The notes below the pieces were generated by a model. The model did no database searches. It had not been told where the DNA came from and saw only the letters and a list, made by a program, of their open reading frames with translations. DNA of 17,658 nt from assembly GCA_964534765.1 (NCBI GenBank), contig CAZHRJ010000055.1, positions 1 to 17,658 of the forward strand, in the 5' to 3' direction. The position numbers and the translations under genes were made by a program. Source of the stretch: CAZHRJ01 sp964534765 (lineage in GTDB: Bacteria > Lindowbacteria > 2-12-FULL-62-27). Shown here in pieces: positions 1 to 7,120 of this stretch (its first letter is position 1; each line of letters begins with the position of its first letter).

Positions 1-866
1 TGCAAGGCCGGCGGCTCACCGGCACGTTCCAGCGCCACGGGATTCACGCCGATCAGCTCGACCAGATTGGCGGAATAAGTGGATTGAACCCTGACGCGGA
101 TCGCGCCGCTTGCGGCGTCCGGGCTGACCGACACAATGTCATAGTCCCAGCGGGGGTTGTCCAGAGCGAGGAACGTTGATTGAAGCGTCCGGCGCCAAGT
201 CGCAACGTCCTGCCGGCCGGTGGGAAGCGAGGCGAACCCGCCGGGTGAAAAATACCGCACGATGCCGTCAGGGTCCGCCCGGGCATAGGCGTCCTTGATA
301 GCCAGAAGAATGTTTTTCACTTGCTCCTCCGGCGACCCGACAAGCTCGGGGACGGGCGAAGGCGCCGGAGGGGCCGACGCCGGTTTTGGAACAACGGAAA
401 CGGGCGCGGTTTCCGCAGCCACCGCGTCTCCGCCAACCCTGAACACGTCCACCACTTCCCCGTTTCGATGGCGGTAGAACGGATTTTTTGAGAAAGGACT
501 TCGAAGCGCCGCGCGGGCGCGGTATGTCCCCTGCTGGGCGTCGCGCGGTAGATCAAATCTGAATTTGACAGTCTCCGATTTCCCAGCCGCAAGCTGAACC
601 TTTTTCTTGCTCATCAGCCGGTCCTGCGCGCTGCGGTAGACCGGCTCGCCGTCAGGCCCGTCGACGTCCAGAAGCGGTATAAACGATATTTTTTTGGCGA
701 CGTCGTTGACGACCTTGATCGAAACTTCAACCGCGTCGCCCGGGCTGTAGGTTTCCTTTTCCGTTACGGGATCGCCCACCTGCACGGCGCCGACAGGTCC
801 GGCCAGGGCCAATAGAAATCCGGCCAGACACGCCGCCAGCATCCCAAGGGTTCGGGTTGACTTCAT
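1..866 (-). CDS. Secreted protein with NTF2-like C-terminal region (partial, runs off left edge)
   Basis: Reading the minus strand from the ATG at 866 gives an uninterrupted frame to the window edge, 288 codons with no stop, so the 3' end is missing. Residues 1-27 look like a Sec signal peptide: MKSTR, then a hydrophobic stretch (MLAACLAGFLLALAG) and a small-residue cleavage site near PVGA. Residues about 30-150 resemble an extracellular beta-sandwich (YSPGDAVEVSIKVVND, then alternating strands). A proline/alanine-rich linker (KPASAPPAPSPVPE) leads to a C-terminal part (EEQVKNILLAIKDAYARADPDGIVRYF) that looks like the first helices of an NTF2/SnoaL-like fold. The architecture is what I see; the fold names are inference, and I cannot name a function. 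No clear Shine-Dalgarno lies upstream of 866. The gene is divergent from hicAB, with a 63-bp shared upstream region. Confidence 0.72.
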   Translation of the reverse strand, partial: MKSTRTLGMLAACLAGFLLALAGPVGAVQVGDPVTEKETYSPGDAVEVSIKVVNDVAKKISFIPLLDVDGPDGEPVYRSAQDRLMSKKKVQLAAGKSETVKFRFDLPRDAQQGTYRARAALRSPFSKNPFYRHRNGEVVDVFRVGGDAVAAETAPVSVVPKPASAPPAPSPVPELVGSPEEQVKNILLAIKDAYARADPDGIVRYFSPGGFASLPTGRQDVATWRRTLQSTFLALDNPRWDYDIVSVSPDAASGAIRVRVQSTYSANLVELIGVNPVALERAGEPPAL

Positions 867-886
867 TCTGTCGGGGCGGTAAATTG

Positions 887-892
887 TATAAA
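887..892 (+). promoter_or_regulatory. Possible -10 element for hicAB
   Basis: TATAAA at 887-892 matches the sigma-70 -10 consensus at five of six positions and would place the start about 30 bases before hicA. The nearest -35-like hexamer, TTGACT at 857-862, is 24 bases away, which is too far for a standard promoter. The same AT-rich patch may also serve the divergent gene (TACAAT on the minus strand, 888-883). Weak evidence only. Confidence 0.25.
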
Positions 893-929
893 TGAAGGGC
901 GAATCGATGCCGTTCCAGTTAGGGGCCGG

Positions 930-1136
930 ATGAAATTCAGCGAACTGGTTCGCCTGCTGGAGCGAAACGGCTTTCGACGGATCAAGGAGAAAGGCTCGAT
1001 TCGCTATTTTGCGAAAGAAGGTTGGCCCCATCTGATTCGCGTGGATTTTCATGGTTCAAAGGAGGTCCCTACCGGGACCTGCCATGCGATCTTGAAGGCG
1101 GCCGGCCTGAAAGAAACGAAAGGGCAACCCCCATGA
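930..1136 (+). CDS. hicA: HicA family toxin (probable mRNA interferase), His24 replaced by Ile
   Basis: A 68-residue protein of typical HicA length. The family pattern is visible: MKFSELVRLLERNGF at the start, a glycine-serine turn (KGSIRYF, residues 21-27), and the late block DFHGSKEVPTGTCHAILKAAGL (about 39-60). HicA proteins have a small dsRNA-binding-like fold and cleave mRNA using a histidine that normally follows the Gly-Ser turn (GSH). Here residue 24 is Ile, so either the toxin is catalytically impaired or it belongs to a subfamily with a different active site. AGGGG at 921-925 is a plausible Shine-Dalgarno, four bases before the ATG. The stop overlaps the hicB start (ATGA), the normal toxin-first HicAB order. 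Confidence 0.85.
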   Translation: MKFSELVRLLERNGFRRIKEKGSIRYFAKEGWPHLIRVDFHGSKEVPTGTCHAILKAAGLKETKGQPP

Positions 1137-1381
1137 TCGATCTTCCGTATTCCTTGGTGATTGAAGCGACCGGCGACCCGACATTTTTTGGGTTCTATTC
1201 GACCGATATGGAGGGATTTTCCGGCGTCGGACATTCGATCGAGGACTGCATCTACAAGGCCCGGACCGGCATGCAGGAACACATCGACATGCTGAGGCAA
1301 AGAGGTTTGCCCATACCGCCGGCGACCGCTCAGCCGAAGATACTCATCCAGAACGAATTTCCCCTCAAAGCCACGGCCTGA
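1133..1381 (+). CDS. hicB: HicB family antitoxin
   Basis: An 82-residue protein starting at the ATG at 1133, which overlaps the hicA stop codon by four bases; translation is probably coupled. An upstream start in the same frame at 1022 would lie inside hicA and is unlikely. The partial RNase H-like HicB fold is recognisable: an opening strand (PYSLVIEATGDPTFFGFYSTDMEGFSGVGHSIEDCIYKA has the family's y-v-i ... f-P-D/ gc-a-G-dT pattern in altered form), then an amphipathic helix (about residues 38-57) and the P-x-P region. HicB binds and neutralises HicA. No C-terminal helix-turn-helix or ribbon-helix-helix is present, so DNA-binding autoregulation is not evident from the sequence; this is the short HicB type. 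Confidence 0.82.
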   Translation: MIDLPYSLVIEATGDPTFFGFYSTDMEGFSGVGHSIEDCIYKARTGMQEHIDMLRQRGLPIPPATAQPKILIQNEFPLKATA

Positions 1382-1437
1382 CGCACGCCGTTCCCTCCGT
1401 AACAGAGTCGGGTGATCAGCACTTAAACGCATAGAGG

Positions 1438-2268
1438 CTACTCCTCAACCTCCTCGCCCGGCGACACGGAAATCTTCAACGTCCCCACCGGCACCTGCCC
1501 GGAACCGGATGCGGTAACCGTCACCGGAAGCTCTATATTGTCCATGCTCTCCTCACCGTCGAAGGACACCTGAAGCGACTGAAACACGACGCGCGCCTCG
1601 CCCGGCCGCACCGCCTCCACCATCCCGGCGCCGGCGAATTTCAGCGGAGACTCCCGCAGGTCCAGTTTCACCTTGAAAGCCTTGCCGACGGCCACTTTGA
1701 AGGAGGTCTTCTCGTCCGCCGGGAAGTCGAATTGAATCGTCCAGCCAGCATCCAGACCCGGCGCTCGGACCACGAGAGACCGATCGCCAAAGGACGCCCG
1801 GACGTTCCCGTCCGTCCGGAATGTCAGGCCGGCGGGATCCAGTTCCGTCTTCTGCATTTCTCCGCCCGGCGGTGGGACTTCCGTGGGTGGCAGAAGAACA
1901 TCCAGTGACTTGCTCGCTCCCGAGTGTATCACGTTTTTTGAAAGGGGTCGTGGAGTCGCAGCCACCTTTTGGAGAGGTCTGCCGTCTTCGCCAGAACCTG
2001 ATTCGGGCGACCTTCCCGTAATCTTGTCCAAGACGACATTCAAATGGAACATCTCCTTGGTCCCATCGGGGATTTCATCCTTCATCTGGCCTGTATATCC
2101 CTCGCACTCATAGGCCACCGTCATTTTTGCACCCCGTCTTACTCTGTCCATAGTCAGTTTGTAATGTCCAGCGTTATTCGTGTAAATGTATTTTTCTCCA
2201 ACAGAAACTTTAACCCCACGATGGAGGGCTGCCAATCCCGTCGGATCTCTCAGATTGACGATACTATA
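1438..2268 (-). pseudogene. 3' part of an IS-split gene for a secreted protein
   Basis: This open frame continues to the right into the IS1380-like element at 2269, and the residues it would read there come from the IS end, so it is the downstream half of a broken gene; the first half is at 3750-4202. The first about 55 residues (SIVNLRDPTG, GVKVSVGEKYIYTNNAGHYKL) resemble a carboxypeptidase-regulatory-like beta-sandwich, with the typical 'T-x-x-x-G-x-Y' ending. A low-complexity Ser/Pro/Gly linker follows, then a beta-rich C-terminal region (about the last 120 residues: repeated hydrophobic strands, LTFRTDGNVRASFGDRSL, FKVKLDLRESPLKF). It ends PGEEVEE at TAG 1438-1440. I recognise no enzyme motif. 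Its likely role is extracellular or envelope. Domain naming is inference. Confidence 0.65.
2265..2268. repeat. Left TATA flank of the IS (candidate target duplication)
   Basis: TATA directly abuts the left CC end and TATA at 3750-3753 directly follows the right GG end. A 4-bp duplication fits the IS1380 family. The reading frames of the host gene, discussed in the findings, do not fit a simple 4-bp duplication, so this assignment is provisional. Confidence 0.5.
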
Positions 2269-2287
2269 CCTGAATAATACCTGAAAA
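2269..2287. repeat. IS left terminal inverted repeat
   Basis: CCTGAATAATACCTGAAAA, identical to the complement of 3731-3749 over all 19 bases. The match extends outward another four bases through TATA on both sides, which is why the exact element boundary is ambiguous. Confidence 0.88.
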
Positions 2288-2315
2288 AGCTCATTTTCTC
2301 TCGAGAACCGGACTT

Positions 2316-2348
2316 TGCACAAACCTACTTTTTAAGTAGGTTTGTGCA
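2316..2348 (+). promoter_or_regulatory. Perfect 15-bp hairpin over the transposase ribosome-binding site
   Basis: TGCACAAACCTACTT (2316-2330), loop TTT (2331-2333), and AAGTAGGTTTGTGCA (2334-2348) form a perfect 15-bp stem. The right arm contains AAGTAGG, the best Shine-Dalgarno for the transposase ATG at 2351, so in a transcript the site would be hidden in the stem. Several IS elements use such structures to block translation of read-through transcripts from neighbouring promoters; applying that role here is inference. Confidence 0.7.
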
Positions 2349-2350
2349 GG

Positions 2351-3673
2351 ATGCCAAAAGGACTCCGAAAGTTCGTATTTTCCCTCGATGGAGACGGTCT
2401 GACACGATATGGCGGACTCGTACTTTTTCAGGCATTTTGCAAATCGATTGCTTTGCGGCGATTCCTTCAGACCTATGTTCGTTGGCCGCGCTACGACTAC
2501 CTCAAGTTTCATCCCGCCGACATTTTTCTCACGCATGTCTATGCGATCGTCGCAGGCATCGGACGAATCGAAAATACCCAATCGCTCATTTCCAACGGCC
2601 TTTTGCCGTCTCTCTTGGGCTTGCCTATATTCCCTCATCGGAAAACGCTGAGAGATTTCTTGCATCGGTTTGGACCCGAACATCTCCGAAGTTTGCAGGT
2701 CGCCCACGACAAGTTCAGAGACTGGTTGTTTCCGACATTGGGGCTGCAATACAGCGCAATTATCGACGCCGACACCACCACCCTGACCGTGTTTGGCGGA
2801 CAAGAAGGAACGGCGGTGGGATTCAATCGCAAGTACCGCGGAAAATCTTCGTATGCGCCGATTATCTCCAGCGAGGGACGCATGGGTCTTTCGTTGGGCA
2901 TGGACCTTCTGGCCGGCAATGTTCATCCCAGTCCTGGGGCGTGGCTTTTCCTCAAACAGATGTTGGAAAAACTGCCGTCGACGATTGCCACCTCCAGAAC
3001 CCGCGTTCGACTCGACGGCGCATTTTACGACAAAGACCTCATTTTCCCTCTCGAAAGAGCGCGGATCGGCTATTGTGTAGTGGCCAAGATGACGGCGCCG
3101 TTGAAAAGAGTCATGGTTCGAGCTCGATACAACGAATTTGCGGAAGGATGGGAATCCGCCGAATTTCTGTATACGCCCTTCCATTGGGAAACCGCGCATC
3201 GGTTTGTGGCGGTGAGACGGCCTTCCGCCTTGGAATCGGAAAGAGTCCAAGCCAGTCTCTTCCCTTTTCAGAACTACACCTACCACCGCGTCCTCGTGCA
3301 CGCCCTCGATTTGGAACCGCACAACGTCTGGCGATTCTATTGCGATCGAGGATTTCAGGAACTCCTGCTTCGAGAATTCAAAGACTCCTACACATTGTCC
3401 AGAATTCCGACCCGGCGTTTCTTGGCCAATGCCGCTTACATGGAAATCATCCTCTGGGCCTACGATCTCGTTCGAGCCTTTCAATTCCTGTGCTTGCCGG
3501 AAGAGTTCCAACATTGGAATATTTCCACCTTGAGACGGGAACTTTGGTCTATCCCTGCAGAATGGGTTCGGACTGACAACAGAAATTGCTTGCGACTCCC
3601 CAGGCTGTTCCCCAACCACGATTTGTTCCAAAAAGTCTACAAGGCTTCTCTGAAGGCCAGCCCTCTGATTTGA
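2351..3673 (+). CDS. IS1380-like DDE transposase
   Basis: A 440-residue protein that catalyses cut-and-paste movement of the surrounding element. I place the start at ATG 2351; a TTG at 2342 in frame lies inside the hairpin and is less likely. Family landmarks of DDE group 1 transposases (IS1380) are visible: an N-terminal GDGLTRYGGLVLFQ segment, IDADTTTLTVFGGQEGTAVGFN (about residues 138-159) with D139/D141, the strand RVRLDGAFYDKDLI with D222 (about 218-231), and a helical C-terminal part with FQELLLREFKD where E342 is the candidate third acidic residue. The length and motifs appear complete with no frameshift. Assignment of the exact catalytic triad is inference from motif spacing. Confidence 0.88.
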   Translation: MPKGLRKFVFSLDGDGLTRYGGLVLFQAFCKSIALRRFLQTYVRWPRYDYLKFHPADIFLTHVYAIVAGIGRIENTQSLISNGLLPSLLGLPIFPHRKTLRDFLHRFGPEHLRSLQVAHDKFRDWLFPTLGLQYSAIIDADTTTLTVFGGQEGTAVGFNRKYRGKSSYAPIISSEGRMGLSLGMDLLAGNVHPSPGAWLFLKQMLEKLPSTIATSRTRVRLDGAFYDKDLIFPLERARIGYCVVAKMTAPLKRVMVRARYNEFAEGWESAEFLYTPFHWETAHRFVAVRRPSALESERVQASLFPFQNYTYHRVLVHALDLEPHNVWRFYCDRGFQELLLREFKDSYTLSRIPTRRFLANAAYMEIILWAYDLVRAFQFLCLPEEFQHWNISTLRRELWSIPAEWVRTDNRNCLRLPRLFPNHDLFQKVYKASLKASPLI

Positions 3674-3718
3674 GCCCATTTGCAAATCCATCTCGACATC
3701 TCTCCCTCGTAAAAGTGC

Positions 3719-3742
3719 AAAAAATACCTGTTTTCAGGTATT
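3719..3742 (-). terminator. Hairpin plus T-run at the IS right end, minus-strand terminator-like
   Basis: AATACCTG (3723-3730), TTTT loop, CAGGTATT (3735-3742) is a perfect 8-bp hairpin. On the minus strand it is followed by TTTTTT (3724-3719), the form of an intrinsic terminator. It faces transcription arriving from the split host gene and could shield the transposase gene from antisense transcription. The stem is AT-rich, so termination may be weak. Confidence 0.5.
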
Positions 3743-3749
3743 ATTCAGG
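3731..3749. repeat. IS right terminal inverted repeat
   Basis: TTTTCAGGTATTATTCAGG, the exact complement of 2269-2287. It overlaps the loop and right arm of the hairpin at 3723-3742, so the right end carries a third CAGGTAT copy that the left end lacks. Confidence 0.88.
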
Positions 3750-4202
3750 TATAACAACTCTCGTACGATGGGCGTCACGGCCTGAATTCACATCGACCCA
3801 ATATGCCGTTACAACTCCATCGGGAACAGCAGGCGTGATGCCGGTGGAGACTGAGGACGTCTCGTTATATGCAACATCCCTGGCTTGAATCGAATTGGGA
3901 GGAATACTTGGCGGCGTGGGAGGCCAGGTCGGTATCCACGAAACACCGTTCACATACGTCGGCAAATTGGTGCCATTGTGCCGGCCGGGGGCGGCCCCAA
4001 AGATGTTTTCGAATCTAAAGGAGTCTTTTTGAAAATGACCCCATGTCAGATGATCGATCGATGAAACGATGTTGATTTTCCTTTCCTGGGTGCTCGGCCC
4101 CGATGCTGACGAGTTCGCCATTTTCGCGCCATTGATTGTCTGAGTCAATATGAGAACGACGAGAAAGATTCGGCAAAAGAAAAGAAATGCGTTTCGAACC
4201 AT
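3750..4202 (-). pseudogene. 5' part of the IS-split gene: signal peptide and N-terminal region
   Basis: Reading from the ATG at 4202, the product begins MVRNAFLFFCRIFLVVLIL, a signal peptide, then TQTINGAKMA near the likely cleavage site. The mature region is Ser/Thr/Pro-rich in places (TWPPTPPSIPPNS) and ends near AYWVDVNSGRDAHRTRVV, a strand-like stretch, before meeting the IS at 3749; in the interrupted form translation stops four codons into the element (TAA at 3741-3743). The remaining half lies at 1438-2268. Joined directly across the element the two halves form one frame of about 428 codons. GGTGG six to ten bases upstream of the ATG is a weak Shine-Dalgarno. I do not recognise the family; secretion is well supported. 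Confidence 0.62.
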
Positions 4203-4374
4203 CTGCCACCCCGATTCAGGTATGTCGTGTATACATCCACCGTCTACGAATTGGATGAAATCAGGCCGAAAAAAACAAAGTCAAGTGTCAGCTTCGCTCT
4301 CGGCCGCTCTCGCGTTCAATGTTCACACACACGGGCTTGTTTTTTGCGCCGGCAGGAATTTAAGTAGGCAGTCA

Positions 4375-5007
4375 ATGATTCGGCATCTTCGGAAGAGTCT
4401 GGTGACGGGCGTGGTGGTGCTGGTGCCCATCGTTGTCACCATCAAGGTCCTGCAGATATTGTTCAACTTTACGGACGGCATATTGGGGAACGCGGTGACG
4501 CGAATCCTGAACCGCCCGATCCCGGGACTGGGACTGCTTCTGTTTCTCATCCTGATCTATCTGGTTGGGATCATCTACCGGACGTTTTTCGGAAAGCGGA
4601 TGTTGGTCTGGACTGAGCAGGTCATCGAAATGATTCCCGTGGCCCGGACGATTTACTCGGGCGTGAAACAACTCGTCGGGCCGTTTGTCGGGGACGAAAG
4701 CGAGAAGACGTTCGGCCGGGCGGTGCTGGTGGAGTATCCGTCGCCCGGGATCTACACGTACGGGTTTCTGGTCAAGGAGCAGGTCGGCCCGAATGGATCG
4801 ATGGCCAACGTGTTTGTCTCCAGCAACCACCTGCACCTCGGGGTCGTGATCCTGGTCGACCGTCGATCGCTGATTGAACTGGATATCTCGTTTGAGGAAA
4901 TGATCAAACTCATGGCGTCCTGCGGCGTCGCCGCTCCGGACATACACGCTTCACGGCTGCCCGGCGCCGCCGCCGTAAGACCGCCGGACGCCGCGATCCG
5001 GCCATAA
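4375..5007 (+). CDS. DUF502 family membrane protein
   Basis: A 210-residue protein recognised as DUF502. Two transmembrane segments are clear, about residues 8-29 (LVTGVVVLVPIVVTIKVLQIL) and 50-69 (PGLGLLLFLILIYLVGIIYR), followed by family features: the IPVARTIYSGVKQ block (about 87-99), a soluble beta domain with GFLVKE, and the C-terminal MASCGVAAPD, which replaces the family's usual Ser/Gly-rich end. The start at 4375 follows AGTAGG at 4363-4368 with six-base spacing; the frame stays open back to 4150, but that part overlaps the divergent gene and lacks family features. The function of DUF502 in bacteria is not established. It is first in a tight operon: rpiA begins two bases after its stop. 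Confidence 0.85.
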   Translation: MIRHLRKSLVTGVVVLVPIVVTIKVLQILFNFTDGILGNAVTRILNRPIPGLGLLLFLILIYLVGIIYRTFFGKRMLVWTEQVIEMIPVARTIYSGVKQLVGPFVGDESEKTFGRAVLVEYPSPGIYTYGFLVKEQVGPNGSMANVFVSSNHLHLGVVILVDRRSLIELDISFEEMIKLMASCGVAAPDIHASRLPGAAAVRPPDAAIRP

Positions 5008-5009
5008 CC

Positions 5010-5699
5010 ATGGACACAGGCTCGCTTAAAGAAGCCGCCGCCGAACGCGCGGTCAGCCGACTCACAAACGGCATGGCGGTGGGACTTGGCACCGGATCCA
5101 CGGCCTATTTTGTTGTGGCGGCGGTTGGCCGCAAACTCCAGGAGGGCCGCCTCCACGATCTGCGATGCATCCCAACGTCAGAAAGAACTGCCGAGCAGGC
5201 CCGGTCGCTTGGCATCCCCCTGGTGGACTTTGATCGATACCCGGCGCTGGACGTGACCATCGACGGCGCGGACGAGGTTTCACCCAAGCTGGACCTGGTC
5301 AAGGGTCTGGGCGGGGCGCTACTTCGGGAAAAAATCGTGGCGGCCGCCAGCCGGAGGCTGATCATCGTCGTCGATGACGGCAAGCTCGTACCGGCTCTCG
5401 GCGTCAAAGCGCCTCTGCCGGTCGAGGTTGTGCCGTTCGGATGGGAGACGCTTCCAGCGCGGATTCGGGCGCTCGGCGCGGAGACAATCCTTCGAAAAAA
5501 TCCGGACGGGAAGCCGTTTGTGACGGACGGCGGGCACTACATCCTGGACTGCCGGTGGAACCGGATCGATGATCCGGTCGATCTGGAGCGCAAGCTCAAA
5601 TCACTGGTGGGCGTGGTGGAGACGGGACTTTTCATCGGGATGGCCTCCGAGGTCATCGTCGCCGGCCAAGCGGGCGTGAGGGAGATGACAAGACCATGA
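5010..5699 (+). CDS. rpiA: Ribose-5-phosphate isomerase A
   Basis: Interconverts ribose-5-phosphate and ribulose-5-phosphate in the pentose phosphate pathway, in the cytoplasm. The 229-residue length is normal. Diagnostic motifs are all present: GLGTGSTA (25-32, phosphate binding), DGADEV (85-90), KGLGGALLREKIV (98-110) with the catalytic Glu at 107 and Lys98, TDGGHYILD near 171-179, and GVVETGLF close to the end. The gene starts two bases after the DUF502 stop, and its TGA overlaps the gltX ATG (ATGA at 5696-5699), indicating co-transcription and probable translational coupling. Confidence 0.96.
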   Translation: MDTGSLKEAAAERAVSRLTNGMAVGLGTGSTAYFVVAAVGRKLQEGRLHDLRCIPTSERTAEQARSLGIPLVDFDRYPALDVTIDGADEVSPKLDLVKGLGGALLREKIVAAASRRLIIVVDDGKLVPALGVKAPLPVEVVPFGWETLPARIRALGAETILRKNPDGKPFVTDGGHYILDCRWNRIDDPVDLERKLKSLVGVVETGLFIGMASEVIVAGQAGVREMTRP

Positions 5700-7120
5700 G
5701 CCAGGTATTCACCCGGTTTCCGCCGTCGCCGACGGGCGCGCTTCATGTCGGCAGCGCGCGGACCGCGCTGTTTAATTATCTCTATGCCCGGTCGCAGGGC
5801 GGCCGGTTTTTACTGCGGATAGAGGACACCGACCGGGAACGATCGCGGCCGGAATTCGCCGAGCAGATTCTTGAGGCGCTGCGCTGGCTGGGACTGGAGT
5901 GGGACGGGGAAGCGGTGTATCAGCGGAAAAGCGAGGCGATTCACCGCCAGACGGCCGAGCGGTTGTTGAAGGATGGCGCGGCCTACCGATGTTTTTGCAC
6001 GGAGGAGGCGCTGGAGGCGAAGCGGGTGGCCATGCGGACACAGGGTAGGCCCTACCGGTATGACGGCGCCTGCCGGAAACTGGACGGCGCCGAGTCAGAG
6101 CGGCGGGCGGGTGGGGGTGAACCGTTCGTCGTGAGGGTGAGGAAACCGGCCGGTGGGATGATGTTTGAGGATCTCCTGCACGGAACGATCCAGCTCCGGG
6201 AGGAAGACCTTGACGACATCATTTTGATGAAGAGCGACGGCCAGCCGCTGTATCATCTCGCGGTGGTCTGCGACGACATCGCATCCGGCGTCACCCACGT
6301 CATCCGCGGGGACGACCACCTCTCGAATACTCCGAAACAAATCGTGATCTACCGGGCGCTATCCGCGGCCCTGCCAACCTATGTTCACATCCCGCTGATA
6401 CTGGGAGCCGACAAGAAGCGGTTATCCAAGCGGGAGGGCGCGGAGAACGTGCTGGAGTACCGGGATGCGGGATTTTTGCCCGACGCCGTTTTGAATTTTC
6501 TGGCGCTTCTGGGCTGGAGCCATCCCGAAGGCAAAGAGATCCTGATGAAGGACGATTTGGTCCGGAGTTTTTCGCTCGACCGGGTCGGCACAGCGGCGGC
6601 GGTGTTTGACCAGACGAAGCTTCGATTTTTGAACGGCAAACACATTCATTCCAGGTCGGCGGAGGATCGGGCCAAGCTGGTGGAGGCATTTCTCAAACGC
6701 CGCGGCGAAACGCCGCCGCCTGCCGTGGACCTGAAGGCCATGCTGGCCGTCAACGGCGAGCGCGGGGACACCTTAAGCGATATCGCCGACTACATCCGTT
6801 TTTTCTGGCAGCGTCCGGTCGGATACGCCGAGGACGCCTTCAAAAAATTTCTGGCCGGCCGGGATGATCTGGTGGAGCGTATCCGGTGCGAGTATGAGGG
6901 ACTGGCCGATTTTGAAGGCGAGAGTATGGAGCATTATTTTCGGGATTTTGCGGAGCGATACCAGTACAAATTCAAGGACGTGGGGCAGGCGATCCGTGTG
7001 ATGTTGAGCGGCAAATCAGTTTCCCCGCCGATTTTCCAGTCCGCCGCCCTCCTCGGCCGGCCGGAGACTTTGATCCGAATCGACAACGCCCAGGCCGAAC
7101 TTCGGAAGCGCCGCGCGTGA
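5696..7120 (+). CDS. gltX: Glutamyl-tRNA synthetase
   Basis: Attaches glutamate to tRNA-Glu in the cytoplasm. The 474-residue length is standard. The class I HIGH-type signature is PPSPTGALHVG (9-19), and the KMSKS-type loop is KRLSKREG (241-248). The RIEDTD substrate-binding block (41-46) is intact. CFC (99-101) and Cys126 suggest a zinc site as in several bacterial GluRS enzymes. A helical anticodon-binding domain occupies the last third. Whether it is discriminating or also charges tRNA-Gln cannot be told from the sequence by eye. It overlaps rpiA by four bases and shares GTGA with the glpK start. Confidence 0.96.
   Translation: MSQVFTRFPPSPTGALHVGSARTALFNYLYARSQGGRFLLRIEDTDRERSRPEFAEQILEALRWLGLEWDGEAVYQRKSEAIHRQTAERLLKDGAAYRCFCTEEALEAKRVAMRTQGRPYRYDGACRKLDGAESERRAGGGEPFVVRVRKPAGGMMFEDLLHGTIQLREEDLDDIILMKSDGQPLYHLAVVCDDIASGVTHVIRGDDHLSNTPKQIVIYRALSAALPTYVHIPLILGADKKRLSKREGAENVLEYRDAGFLPDAVLNFLALLGWSHPEGKEILMKDDLVRSFSLDRVGTAAAVFDQTKLRFLNGKHIHSRSAEDRAKLVEAFLKRRGETPPPAVDLKAMLAVNGERGDTLSDIADYIRFFWQRPVGYAEDAFKKFLAGRDDLVERIRCEYEGLADFEGESMEHYFRDFAERYQYKFKDVGQAIRVMLSGKSVSPPIFQSAALLGRPETLIRIDNAQAELRKRRA

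Larger units (their letters stand above)
2269..3749 (+). mobile_element. IS1380-like insertion sequence, complete, 1481 bp
   Basis: The element is bounded by perfect 19-bp inverted ends, CCTGAATAATACCTGAAAA at 2269-2287 and its complement at 3731-3749, and holds one intact transposase gene (2351-3673). Ends starting with CC and ending with GG, with a 4-bp flanking repeat (TATA), match known IS1380-family habits; 1481 bp is slightly short for that family. Each end carries tandem ATACCTGAA copies spaced 11 bp (left: 2266-2274 and 2277-2285), likely transposase-binding repeats. The element lies inside a minus-strand gene for a secreted protein and splits it. Its base composition by eye is less GC-rich than the flanking housekeeping genes. 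The intact ends and open frame suggest a recent insertion that may still be mobile. Confidence 0.88.

Noticed and set aside
2344..3576. Second plus-strand open frame (410 codons) inside the transposase
   Set aside because: Arg/Ser-rich, low-complexity product in the +3 frame of the transposase with no recognisable domain; a shadow of the real gene.
2291..3691. Long minus-strand open frame (466 codons) across the IS
   Set aside because: It is antisense to the transposase, covers the element ends and hairpin, and shows no family motif; the plus-strand frame carries all IS1380 motifs.
4211..4222. ATTCAGGTAT near the start of the split gene, matching ten bases of the IS end
   Set aside because: A single short match with no partner repeat or transposase nearby; most likely chance.
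4338..4366. TTGTTT and TTAAGT as a promoter for the DUF502 operon
   Set aside because: The -10 matches only three of six positions and would start transcription on top of the ribosome site.
4372..4947. Minus-strand open frame of 191 codons opposite DUF502
   Set aside because: Asp/His/Gln-rich product typical of an antisense shadow; the plus frame has transmembrane segments and family motifs.
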